28,657 nt of DNA from Chlorobium sp. (lineage in GTDB: Bacteria; Bacteroidota; Chlorobiia; Chlorobiales; Chlorobiaceae): contig JANQGE010000009.1 of NCBI GenBank assembly GCA_028277485.1, positions 1-28,657 of the forward strand. The letters are read 5' to 3'. The position numbers were made by a program, and so were the translations under genes. Position 1 is the first letter of the stretch; every line of letters begins with the position of its first letter. A model generated the notes under the pieces. It was not told the origin of the DNA. It did no database searches and was given only the letters and a program-made list of their open reading frames with translations. Shown here in pieces: positions 17,731 to 24,982 of this stretch.

Positions 17731-19131
17731 CTAAACCTCTGCACCCGGAAAAGCCAACATTCGGTCAAAATGATTAAGCAGATAAAAGGGGAGATTCAAC
17801 AGCCTGAAGACCCGCTCCTGGCCACGCACTTTAGCGACAAGATTGTCGATCGACGGCTTTGCAGAACTGACCCTTATTGCGCAACCAGCCTGTTTTTTTA
17901 TGATATATGAATGTATGGATTTGATCGACCCACGACTGCCTGATTTGACCTCTACCGGATAGATTCGATTATCATGTTCATACAGAAAATCGATTTCAGC
18001 CTGCCCTTCCGATTTAGGGGGGTGCCAGTAATACAATGAGGGAGCGACATATCCCGGCTTTGCACCGAGCAATTGCTGACCGACAAACTGCTCGGCAATG
18101 ACCCCCCGGTTTGTCAATTCCAATGGTGAATTCATGATCTGTTGTACCGGAATTCCCTGTGCCGCGAGCAGTAGACCTGTATCGATAAATAAAAATTTGC
18201 TGATCCTGATTTTCACATCAGCGCCCAGTGGAATATGGCTGGCTTTGGTATGCAAGACCCGGTAAAACAGCCGGGCTTCTACAAAACGCTCGATAGCAGC
18301 ATTCAACTGCCGGTTGTCACCGCTGGTCGAGGACGATATCTCATTGGCCTGCTTATGGGAAAACTGGTGACCGACCTGGCTGAGAAGCGCATCAAAAAAA
18401 GCGCTGAGCTTCAAGGCTGCTTGTGACCCGGTATATTTGGAGAAATCATCCCTATAGGCCTGGATAAGCTGTATCTGATGCCTGACAATTTCCGCATGTG
18501 TAAACTGACTGTCAACGGCAATCTGTACGCAATAAGGCATACCGCCGGTCAGCGTATATCGTCGCACCGTTGAGAGCAGATAGCCATGCACCTGATCCGA
18601 AAGCAGATGAACGTTTTCCCATGTCAGTCGTTCCAGAACATCTACCGCCTTTTGTTCCTCTGTTGCGCTTAAAAACTCCATGAATGTAAACGGACCCATA
18701 AAGTATTGCTCAACACGACCTACCGGATAGGGAAATTTATAGTCATGCAAAGCCTGGTCAAGCAATGATCCGGTCAGCACAACCGCCAGCTCCGGCATAT
18801 CTTCATGGAAATAACGAAGACATGAATACGCTGCGGGAATTGCCTGCGCCTCGTCGAAAAAGAGAATAGCACGACTGCTTCGGGTAATTTCCTGACCAGT
18901 GATGAGGGATATCGAAAAAAGGAGTTCTTCAACCCGATACGAACGGAACAAGGGCTCCAGATCAGGGTACCGTTCAAGATTCATCTCAACAAGAGGAACC
19001 GATAACCGTTCGGCGGCAAGGCGAACAGCAGTGGTTTTCCCCACCTGCCGGGCACCATGGATGACCAACGGTTTTCGGTTTTTTCCGTTGTACCATGACT
19101 GAAAGTCTTCCACTGCTTTTCGGTGAAACAT
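17731..19131 (-). CDS. DUF4143-type P-loop ATPase
   Basis: This is a stand-alone AAA-like ATPase of the AAA_14/DUF4143 group, common in bacteria and archaea with uncertain cellular role. The 466-residue protein has Walker A GARQVGKTT at residues 26-34, Walker B AILFFDEAQ near 90, a sensor-like VVLTGSLLD near 117, and PVGRVEQYFMGPFTFMEFL near 136. Its C-terminal DUF4143 half ends in a PD-(D/E)xK nuclease-like core (EIDFLYEHDNRIYPVEVKSG). Length and motif spacing look intact. It is a distinct subgroup from the broken ATPase gene at 20323. It is a single-gene module in the accessory zone, with no partner evident. Confidence 0.85.
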   Translation of the reverse strand: MFHRKAVEDFQSWYNGKNRKPLVIHGARQVGKTTAVRLAAERLSVPLVEMNLERYPDLEPLFRSYRVEELLFSISLITGQEITRSSRAILFFDEAQAIPAAYSCLRYFHEDMPELAVVLTGSLLDQALHDYKFPYPVGRVEQYFMGPFTFMEFLSATEEQKAVDVLERLTWENVHLLSDQVHGYLLSTVRRYTLTGGMPYCVQIAVDSQFTHAEIVRHQIQLIQAYRDDFSKYTGSQAALKLSAFFDALLSQVGHQFSHKQANEISSSTSGDNRQLNAAIERFVEARLFYRVLHTKASHIPLGADVKIRISKFLFIDTGLLLAAQGIPVQQIMNSPLELTNRGVIAEQFVGQQLLGAKPGYVAPSLYYWHPPKSEGQAEIDFLYEHDNRIYPVEVKSGSRGSIKSIHSYIIKKQAGCAIRVSSAKPSIDNLVAKVRGQERVFRLLNLPFYLLNHFDRMLAFPGAEV

Positions 19132-19298
19132 TAGCCGTGCTTTTTACAGTTTCAGGCAAATACATAGCAAAATATACCATTTTAACGCAAAACATGCAGA
19201 AAAACATACAATCTTAATGCGCACACCTCTTAAAACGCCTTTCATGCACCGCACAACACACGTGAATTCACGCGTGTCAAAGGGCTGTGATCCTGAAA

Positions 19299-19350
19299 GA
19301 ATTGACCGTAGCCTGAAATGAAATAAGCATGCATTGTCCATCAGACTACT
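19299..19350 (+). repeat. Cassette-boundary repeat, copy 1 (diverged)
   Basis: The sequence aligns with the copy at 20172: GAATTGACCGTAGCCTGAAA here against GAATCGACCGTGGCCTGAAA there, then a shared GCAT..TCAGACT. The last part of the repeat (GGTTACGGAACAACGA) is missing. It lies before vapBC. Confidence 0.55.
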
Positions 19351-19462
19351 ATCAAAATCTATCAGAACAAGTTGTGACAATGCAATGCCTCCTTGCAGAA
19401 AAAGTGACGAGTGACATGATGGCAAGGAATCTTGATAACGGGAACCAATTGTCACACGATAC

Positions 19463-19482
19463 GGTATATACCTTGATATACA
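19463..19482. promoter_or_regulatory. Palindrome upstream of vapBC, candidate operator
   Basis: GGTATATACC is a perfect 10-bp palindrome at 19463-19472, and an outer GTATA/TATAC pair extends to about 19482. It lies about 25-45 bases upstream of the vapB start, where a VapB-type repressor would be expected to bind. Function is inferred. Confidence 0.35.
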
Positions 19483-19506
19483 TCGAACATTACTCTATAT
19501 TCCCAT

Positions 19507-19767
19507 ATGTCAGCTACAGCGAAAATATTCATGTCCGGCCGAAGCCAAGCCATTCGCCTGCCGAAAGAGTTCCGATTCGAGGGAACCGAGGTGTTTATTC
19601 GACGCGACCCTCTCACCGGAGATATTATTTTATCCCGTAAACCTGAATCCTGGAAAGGACTGTTCGCGCTCGACGAAAAAACCGATGTTCCTGACGACTT
19701 CATGAGCAAGGAAGACAGGCAAGAAACCGAACATACTCGCGATCCTTTCGAAAGATGGGAAGAATGA
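19507..19767 (+). CDS. VapB-type antitoxin (AbrB/SpoVT fold)
   Basis: The 86-residue antitoxin has an N-terminal swapped-hairpin DNA-binding domain (AKIFMSGRSQAIRLPKEFRF) and a C-terminal acidic, partly disordered tail ending in DPFERWEE that should bind the VapC toxin. The ATG at 19507 gives the normal N-terminus for the family. The gene overlaps vapC by four bases (ATGA), so the two are translated together. The palindrome just upstream may be its operator. Confidence 0.88.
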   Translation: MSATAKIFMSGRSQAIRLPKEFRFEGTEVFIRRDPLTGDIILSRKPESWKGLFALDEKTDVPDDFMSKEDRQETEHTRDPFERWEE

Positions 19768-20162
19768 CGCGTTATATGCTGGATACAAACATTGCCAGTC
19801 ATGTCATCAAGGGAGACATACCCGAAATTCGTGAAAGGCTGGTATCCGTCCCGATGCACAGTGTCGTCATCTCCTCAGTTACTCAGGCGGAGCTGCTTTA
19901 CGGTCTGGCAAAACGTTCCTACCCCAAAGGATTGTCTGCGCGAATACACGAGTTTCTCATTCGCGTCGATATCCTCCCTTGGAACCATGATGTTGCAGCG
20001 GCTTACGGTGATCTCCGGGCCAGATGCGAAGCTGCGGGTATAACACTCTCTCCTTTTGATATGATGATTGCCGCCCACGCAAATGCCGCTGACGCCACTC
20101 TTGTCACAAGAGACAAGGCGTTCAGTCGTATTCCTGAAGGGTTGAGGATTGAAAACTGGTAA
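19764..20162 (+). CDS. VapC-type PIN-domain ribonuclease toxin
   Basis: This type II toxin is a Mg2+-dependent endoribonuclease. The 132-residue protein has the PIN acidic set: Asp in YMLDTN, Glu in QAELLYG, Asp in SPFDMMIAAHA, and a final Asp in VTRDKAF. The frame is open back to 19755, but ATG at 19764 overlaps the vapB stop as ATGA, the usual arrangement, and begins MTRYMLDTN as in homologues. Its partner is VapB directly upstream. Its target (tRNA or other RNA) is not evident from the sequence. Confidence 0.9.
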   Translation: MTRYMLDTNIASHVIKGDIPEIRERLVSVPMHSVVISSVTQAELLYGLAKRSYPKGLSARIHEFLIRVDILPWNHDVAAAYGDLRARCEAAGITLSPFDMMIAAHANAADATLVTRDKAFSRIPEGLRIENW

Positions 20163-20171
20163 GGAAATTCA

Positions 20172-20240
20172 GAATCGACCGTGGCCTGAAAAGAAAAAAG
20201 CCAGCATCACATCAGACTTATTGCGGTTACGGAACAACGA
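20172..20240 (+). repeat. Cassette-boundary repeat, copy 2
   Basis: This full-length copy runs from GAATCGACC to GGTTACGGAACAACGA, starting 10 bp after vapC. Its core CAGACTTATTGCGGTTACGG is shared with 21595-21614 and 22350-22369, with one or two differences in each. Confidence 0.65.
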
Positions 20241-20322
20241 AAATCGGAAATTGCAGAACACCGCTCTTGTCAGAGAAAGCGGTACAGATTGAATTTTTGA
20301 AATTCAATCTGCACCTTACAGT

Positions 20323-21559
20323 ATGATACCAAAGTCACTGACAGCAACATTGCATCGGCTTGCGGGCTCCTTTCCGGTTGTCGCCATAACAGGGCCTCGC
20401 CAATCAGGGAAAACAACGCTGTCGAAGGCTGTTTTCCCTGAAAAGCCTTATGTAAGCCTGGAAAATCCTGCCGAAAGGTCGTTTGCCGAAGAAGATCCGA
20501 AAGGGTTTCTTGCGCGTTTTGGAAATGGTGCGATATTTGACGAAGCCCAGCGATGGCCTGACCTTTTCTCATATCTGCAAGGTATGGTTGATGCAGACAG
20601 AAGCCCAGGAAAATTTATTGTCACCGGATCACAGCAGTTCGGGCTCCTCGCCGGTGTAACACAGTCACTCGCAGGCCGCGTTGGAATAACACAGTTACTG
20701 CCGCTTTCACTTGGAGAACTAACTGCAAAACATCTTCAACGCCTGTCAATTGACCGCTTCATGATAACAGGATATTATCCGGCGCTGCATACCTCAAAAG
20801 TAAAACCGGAAGACTGGTTTGCCAGTTACGTTGCAACCTATGTCGAGCGGGATGTCTGGCAGATAATGCATGTTCAGGATCTTTCCTCGTTTCAGCGTTT
20901 TCTCCGCCTGTGTGCAGGAAGAAACCTTCCTTTCCATACCGGCCAGGAGGCTGTCCGGTTTTCTCCGCCTGTGTGCAGGAAGAAACGGGCAATTGCTCAA
21001 CCTGAGCTCACTTGCAGGCGAAACCGGTATTTCTCACACAACAGCACGAAAATGGCTATCGGTACTTGAATCCAGTTACATTGTTCATCTACTGCCTCCA
21101 TACCACAAAAATTTCGGCAAACGACTGGTAAAATCGCCAAAACTTTACTTCATCGACGCTGGCCTTGCCTGCTGGCTTCTCGGAATCCGTTCTGCCGAGC
21201 TTCTCTCCGTGCACCCGTTGCGCGGGGCACTCTTTGAGTCTCTCGTTGTCAGCGAGTTTCTCAAATCCCGCTACAATGCAGGCAAGCCGGCTGATCTTTA
21301 TTTCTGGCGAGACAATAAAGGTGTGGAGAGCGATCTGCTCTTTGAAAAAGAAGCCCGCTTGCAGCCTATCGAGATAAAATCCGGGAAAACTGTCACGCAA
21401 GATTATATCCGGGCCGGGAAGAATGCAGCAAGATTTTCGGTAGAGAACGCTCTTCAGCCGTGGCTGATCTACGGGGGAGATGAATCCTACGAACGCAGCG
21501 GCATCCAGGCTGTAGGATGGCGGGACATGCCCGATTGGGTTACCCGTCATGACAATTGA
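20323..21559 (+). pseudogene. DUF4143-type ATPase gene, frameshifted by a 61-bp insertion
   Basis: The first part (20323 to about 20925) encodes an ATPase with Walker A GPRQSGKTT near residue 26, Walker B-like GAIFDEAQRW near 69 and FIVTGSQQF near 99. The second part (from about 20958 to 21559), in the next frame, encodes the rest: FLRLCAGRNGQLLNLS, GISHTTARKWLSVLE, KSPKLYFIDAGLACWLLGI and a nuclease-like DLYFWRDNKGVESDLLFE ... IEIKSGKT. A 61-bp insertion (repeat unit at 20897-20986) breaks the frame, and the first frame then runs out at 21069. Removing 61 bp restores a continuous 391-residue protein, the normal size for this family. The gene is otherwise undecayed, so the event looks recent. 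Two truncated proteins might still be made. Confidence 0.88.
20897..20986 (+). repeat. 29-bp direct repeats flanking a 32-bp insert inside the ATPase gene (CRISPR-like unit)
   Basis: Positions 20897-20925 and 20958-20986 are identical over 29 bases, starting GTTTTCTCCGCC and ending AGGAAGAAAC. The 32 bases between them (20926-20957) do not belong to the gene. The repeated segment is native coding sequence (FLRLCAGRN) and is internally palindromic: CCTG-TGTG-CAGG core, with TTCT and AGAA outside. The 29+32 = 61-bp period equals that of type I-E CRISPR arrays. Only one unit is present, and no cas gene is in the window. See the findings for interpretation. Confidence 0.85.
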
Positions 21560-21621
21560 AACCTGGGTTGAAACGAAAAAAGCCTGCATTACAACAGACC
21601 TATTGTGGTTACGGAACTACG
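21554..21621 (+). repeat. Cassette-boundary repeat, copy 3
   Basis: This copy starts at the stop codon of the broken ATPase gene and contains GAAAAAAGCCTGCATTACA, CAGACC and TATTGTGGTTACGGAAC. It precedes the BrnT-like toxin gene. Confidence 0.65.
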
Positions 21622-21669
21622 CCCGTTCCTGTGATTGACAAAAGGCACACATAAGTGTATATTTATCTC

Positions 21670-21954
21670 ATGAAAACCTTTGCATGGAACGATGAGAAGA
21701 ACAATAAGCTTAAGCTTCAAAGAGGCGTCTCTTTTGAGCTCATCGTTTCACAGATCGAGGCCGGGAAAATACTTGATATACTTGAACACCCAGAGCAAAC
21801 GAAATATCCAGGACAAAGAATATTGGTGATAGATGTAGATGATTACGCTGTTCTCGTCCCGTTTATTGAGACAGAAAAGGAGGTTTTCCTGAAAACGATC
21901 ATTCCAAGCAGAAAGGCGACGAAAAAATACCTTAAAGGACAACAAGATGAATAA
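21670..21954 (+). CDS. BrnT-like toxin
   Basis: The 94-residue protein resembles BrnT-type (DUF497) ribonuclease toxins: FAWNDEKNNKLKLQRGVSFE at the start, a central beta-rich part (RILVIDVDDYAVLVPF) and the C-terminal FLKTIIPSRKATKKYL that matches the conserved R/K-A-T tail of the family. The frame opens at a GTG at 21655, but ATG at 21670 begins the family-typical MKTFAWND. It overlaps the next gene by 8 bases. Toxin-first order with a ribbon-helix-helix partner is the brnTA arrangement. Confidence 0.78.
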   Translation: MKTFAWNDEKNNKLKLQRGVSFELIVSQIEAGKILDILEHPEQTKYPGQRILVIDVDDYAVLVPFIETEKEVFLKTIIPSRKATKKYLKGQQDE

Positions 21955-22213
21955 GCACGAGTATTACGAAGAAGAAATCCTGAAATCCTATGAAAATAAT
22001 GAATGGGAATCCGTCAAGGATTTCAGGAGGCTCAAGGAAGAGTATGAAGCATATGCGAAGAACGCCTTCAAGAAAAACAAGCGGATCAATATCCGAATAT
22101 CTGAAAAAGACCTGAATCGTCTCAAAGCAAAATCACTCGAAGAAGGCGTACCTTACCAAACCCTGGTTTCCAGCCTTATCCACAAATATGTTTCCGGAAA
22201 AATTTCTTCATAA
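21947..22213 (+). CDS. Ribbon-helix-helix antitoxin (BrnA/CopG-like)
   Basis: The 88-residue protein has a charged N-terminal half likely to contact the toxin (HEYYEEEILKSYENNEWESV) and a C-terminal ribbon-helix-helix DNA-binding domain (RINIRISEKDLNRLKAKSLE, then GVPYQTLVSSLIHKYV). It overlaps the BrnT-like gene, so the pair is co-translated and probably self-repressing. Confidence 0.85.
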   Translation: MNKHEYYEEEILKSYENNEWESVKDFRRLKEEYEAYAKNAFKKNKRINIRISEKDLNRLKAKSLEEGVPYQTLVSSLIHKYVSGKISS

Positions 22214-22329
22214 TGCTGAAAAGTTTCGCTTAATCAATTTTTAACGTTACCCAACAACGGTTACGGATTCGCACGCATTGGCCCCCGATACCGTTCTGAT
22301 GACAAAACAATACCAGTGAATTCTAGCGA

Positions 22330-22377
22330 GCCAAAGAGCTGCATCATATCAGACTTATTGTGTTTACGGAACAACGA
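22330..22377 (+). repeat. Cassette-boundary repeat, copy 4
   Basis: It contains GCTGCATCATATCAGACTTA followed by TTGTGTTTACGGAACAACGA, matching the right part of the copy at 20172. It is the last copy before the AT-rich island. Confidence 0.6.
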
Positions 22378-22386
22378 ACTCCGAAC

Positions 22387-22539
22387 TCATGAAATTTGCC
22401 TACGGATTAGTGTGATTTTGGAGCTCAATAGGACGTCTGTGTTTTCCCCTGTCAACGCTTCCCCATCACATTGCCGTGGATCGAGGCATGACTCGGGGCC
22501 ATGATGGCTAGCTAAACCTTTCATGTAAGAAACTTTCAT
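22387..22539 (-). pseudogene. Remnant leader-type ORF seen next to reverse-transcriptase elements
   Basis: A 50-codon frame begins MKVSYMKGLASHHGPESC and continues with DGEALTGENTDVLLSS before a stop. From memory, the pattern (Y..G.ASH.GPESC....GEALTG....LS) recurs in short frames annotated upstream of group II intron reverse transcriptases in many bacteria. No reverse transcriptase follows here. I read it as the scar of a mobile element at the left edge of the AT-rich island; the family link rests on recall. Confidence 0.4.
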
Positions 22540-22671
22540 TCTCTACTCTCTACCAGTCTTCATCGGCGCTTACAGGATGTCCCAAAAACCTATTCTCTGC
22601 AATTAAAATGAAATATTTATTGTTTCTATCAAGTGTATTTCTGTATTTACATGTCTTGGTGTGCTATAGCT

Positions 22672-23415
22672 TTATTTATCATGATACTTCTTGGCTTCGC
22701 CTTTTATTACATCAATAATTTCACCCCTAATATTCGAATCCAACACAATATTTTGTCCTCTAGGATGCTTATAATTAATCTTTATTCTTTTAAGAACTTC
22801 TGACGGTTTTTTTGACATAATTATTACTTCATCACACATAAACATCAATGTATCAATGTCATGCGACACCATTATTAATGAAGACTTTAGTCTTTCAATA
22901 TATTCAGACCAGTACTGCAATATCTTCCATTTTTTCACCAAATCCACTTCAGTCAATGGTTCATCAGCTATAAAAACATCTGGCTTAGTAAATATTGAAC
23001 ATGCTATCAATATTCTTTGATGCTCACCTCCAGATACTTCACTTGGATAACTATTCATACAAGACTCTATTTCAAAACATTTTATTATTTGCTTATATAA
23101 TACAACATCTCCCTCAGAATATATATCCATATTTTTTTTAACTGTAAACCATGGCAACAAACCCTCTGCTTGTGGTATATAACCTATCTTACCTTCGATT
23201 TCTATTTTATATTTATAAAAGACACAATCAATTGGTTTTTTTTTTGAAACGATGTTTTTCAGTAAAGTCGTTTTACCACAACCTGAAGGACCAGTTATAC
23301 CTATTCTATCACCTTTCTTTAGCACCAAACTAAAATTACTTATTATTTTTTTATTATTTATATTAAGATGTAGTCCTTCTATTTCAATGAACTTATTTGA
23401 CGTCATACTCTTCAT
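22672..23415 (-). CDS. ABC transporter ATP-binding protein (NitT/TauT type)
   Basis: This is the cytoplasmic ATPase of an importer. The 247-residue protein has Walker A GPSGCGKTT at residues 42-50, Q-loop region IPQAEGLLPWFTV, signature VSGGEHQR, Walker B DVFIADEPLTEVD and switch SHD. LLPWxTVxxN after the Q-loop is characteristic of nitrate/taurine/thiamine-precursor importers. Its ATG overlaps the stop of the permease gene (ATGA). It is the last gene of the six-gene AT-rich minus-strand operon. Codon use is strongly A/T-ending, unlike the genes left of 22.3 kb. Confidence 0.92.
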   Translation of the reverse strand: MKSMTSNKFIEIEGLHLNINNKKIISNFSLVLKKGDRIGITGPSGCGKTTLLKNIVSKKKPIDCVFYKYKIEIEGKIGYIPQAEGLLPWFTVKKNMDIYSEGDVVLYKQIIKCFEIESCMNSYPSEVSGGEHQRILIACSIFTKPDVFIADEPLTEVDLVKKWKILQYWSEYIERLKSSLIMVSHDIDTLMFMCDEVIIMSKKPSEVLKRIKINYKHPRGQNIVLDSNIRGEIIDVIKGEAKKYHDK

Positions 23416-24047
23416 TTTCTAAAGTCATGCATTGGCATATTAATTATATTGCTTTTTACAATATACCTCCATAGCAAAGAGCTTAATACTCCAAGCGCTC
23501 CAAAAACAAACAATATAAATAAAACGCCAAGCCAATTTGTATTATCTGATTCAACTACTAATTTGTAACCAATCCCACCTGACCAGAAACCTTCTGAATA
23601 TGTCCCTATCCATTCAGCAGCAACAACACATAACCATGCTATTCCTATTCCTATCTCAATACCTTTTACAAATCCTCCAAATACCCTAGGTATAACATAT
23701 ATTTTTAAATAATTATTATTATCAACATTTATACCTCTAAGCATTAACTCAACATTTGGATAATCCTTCTTATATGCTGTTCGAACAGATATCCACATTG
23801 GGAACATAACTCCCCATGCAATAAGAGCAACCTTTCCCCACTCCTTAACACCAATAGTCATTTGAATCAATGGCACCAAACCAATAATTGGAATTGCACG
23901 AAAAAAATCAAAGCTAGACTTATACCATTTTTTCTTAAAAACGGGAATCAACTCTAACAAGAAAAAAATCAAACCTAAAAAACCACCTATAAGCAAGCCA
24001 AAAAACCACCTTATAACACTTAAGCCGATATCATAGCTGATTTCCAT
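23412..24047 (-). CDS. ABC transporter permease (SsuC/ThiX-like)
   Basis: This is an inner-membrane permease of the BPD_transp_1 type. The 211-residue protein has about six hydrophobic segments and the cytoplasmic coupling loop in the EAA position (ELMLRGINVDNNNYLKIYVI followed by P), preceded by PIIGLVPLI, which is typical of NitT/TauT permeases. It is shorter than the usual 250-270 residues, mainly at the N-terminus. It overlaps the preceding membrane-protein gene by 28 bp and the ATPase gene by 4 bp. It should pair with the lipoprotein encoded at 25951-26889. Confidence 0.88.
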   Translation of the reverse strand: MEISYDIGLSVIRWFFGLLIGGFLGLIFFLLELIPVFKKKWYKSSFDFFRAIPIIGLVPLIQMTIGVKEWGKVALIAWGVMFPMWISVRTAYKKDYPNVELMLRGINVDNNNYLKIYVIPRVFGGFVKGIEIGIGIAWLCVVAAEWIGTYSEGFWSGGIGYKLVVESDNTNWLGVLFILFVFGALGVLSSLLWRYIVKSNIINMPMHDFRK

Positions 24048-24982
24048 CTTTTATACTTTTTACAGCATTTCAAATATTTCTCATAAACATCAGACACAAT
24101 AAACCGCATCATCAATACTGATACTATTATTGTAATTATGCCAAAAAGCAATATCACAATGATCGTCATCACATTAGAAATATTAACCGAAAAAGCAATC
24201 ATAGACAAAAACAATGATATAATAATCCCATAAAGATAAAAGTGACATTGTCGTGTAACATTTACATTTATCAAATTATCCTTATTCATATATAACCATA
24301 ACATTAAAAGAGAGTAGAGTAGAATCAAAAATATTCCTATACAGAACAATGATTCATAAAAGCTATTCTGAACTTGATTAATAAACGGATTTCTAAATAT
24401 TGCATTTATTGAAAATGGCACCTGTTTAACATTAGCATCAGATAATAACTTAACATGATACTCTAAAAACAAAAATAACACAATTATGATCAACCTCAAG
24501 ACACCTTCAGAATACTTATGATATTTATTGCCATTGCTACGTTGTAACACCCCACTATCTATTTCATGTATAATATATGTTGCTCTTGAAAAATTAGCTA
24601 TCACTGAAAAAAGAGTCAAAAAAGTAGGGAACACTACCATAGCAAATATTACATTATTTTCGACAACACCACCATCGTTCGCAGCAGCAAAAAAAGTATT
24701 TTGATTATCTATATAGCTAATAGCAAAAAGACCCAAAACCCTGAATTCATATATAAGAAGTATGATAAGCGAAAAACTAACAACACTATAAACGATACCC
24801 GTCAAGGGCTTAAAATCAAAATAGCCTTTATTATCAGGCCTCTTTTGATAAACATTTGTAACAGCGAACGAGTGTATCAAAAACAGAATATAAGACAATA
24901 AAATTACAGACAACACAAATTGCCCCGAACTCACAAATCCATTAATTATAGTATACTTATCCATATAATCAACATATTTCAT
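24020..24982 (-). CDS. Unrecognised multi-spanning membrane protein
   Basis: I do not recognise this 320-residue protein. It has about eight hydrophobic segments (near 15-40, 60-85, 120-140, 165-185, 215-240, 255-280, 285-305 in rough positions), a loop with FFAAANDGGVVENN near residue 95, and a basic C-terminus (KYLKCCKKYKRWK). The frame opens at TTG 25003, but ATG at 24982 has a GAGA just upstream and is preferred; it overlaps the radical SAM gene by 14 bp. It sits inside the operon between the enzyme and the permease, so it may be an accessory transporter part, an exporter or a membrane enzyme. No conserved catalytic motif is visible. Confidence 0.72.
   Translation of the reverse strand: MKYVDYMDKYTIINGFVSSGQFVLSVILLSYILFLIHSFAVTNVYQKRPDNKGYFDFKPLTGIVYSVVSFSLIILLIYEFRVLGLFAISYIDNQNTFFAAANDGGVVENNVIFAMVVFPTFLTLFSVIANFSRATYIIHEIDSGVLQRSNGNKYHKYSEGVLRLIIIVLFLFLEYHVKLLSDANVKQVPFSINAIFRNPFINQVQNSFYESLFCIGIFLILLYSLLMLWLYMNKDNLINVNVTRQCHFYLYGIIISLFLSMIAFSVNISNVMTIIVILLFGIITIIVSVLMMRFIVSDVYEKYLKCCKKYKRWKSAMISA

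Larger units (their letters stand above)
19132..19506. other. Intergenic region between ATPase and vapBC
   Basis: About 375 bp without a supported gene. It contains a near-perfect 22-bp palindrome at 19256-19277 centred on CGTGAATTCACG (one mismatched pair), a copy of the dispersed cassette-boundary repeat at 19299-19350, and a candidate vapBC operator at 19463-19482. Both flanking genes point away from it, so it must contain two promoters. Confidence 0.45.
22214..22671. other. Intergenic boundary between TA zone and AT-rich island
   Basis: About 460 bp that hold the fourth boundary repeat (22330-22377), a 50-codon mobile-element leader-like frame on the minus strand (22387-22539), and then an abrupt rise in AT content from about 22600 to the end of the ABC ATPase gene. 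I see no clear intrinsic terminator for the minus-strand operon that ends at 22672. Confidence 0.45.

Noticed and set aside
20897..20986. A normal CRISPR array
   Set aside because: Only one spacer-sized segment is present, both repeat copies lie inside a protein-coding gene, one copy is native coding sequence, and there are no cas genes or leader nearby. It is reported instead as a probable off-target integration.
19299..22377. Integron attC sites between the modules
   Set aside because: The repeats lack the imperfect inverted arms and the paired RYYYAAC/GTTRRRY ends of attC, and no integrase is in the window.
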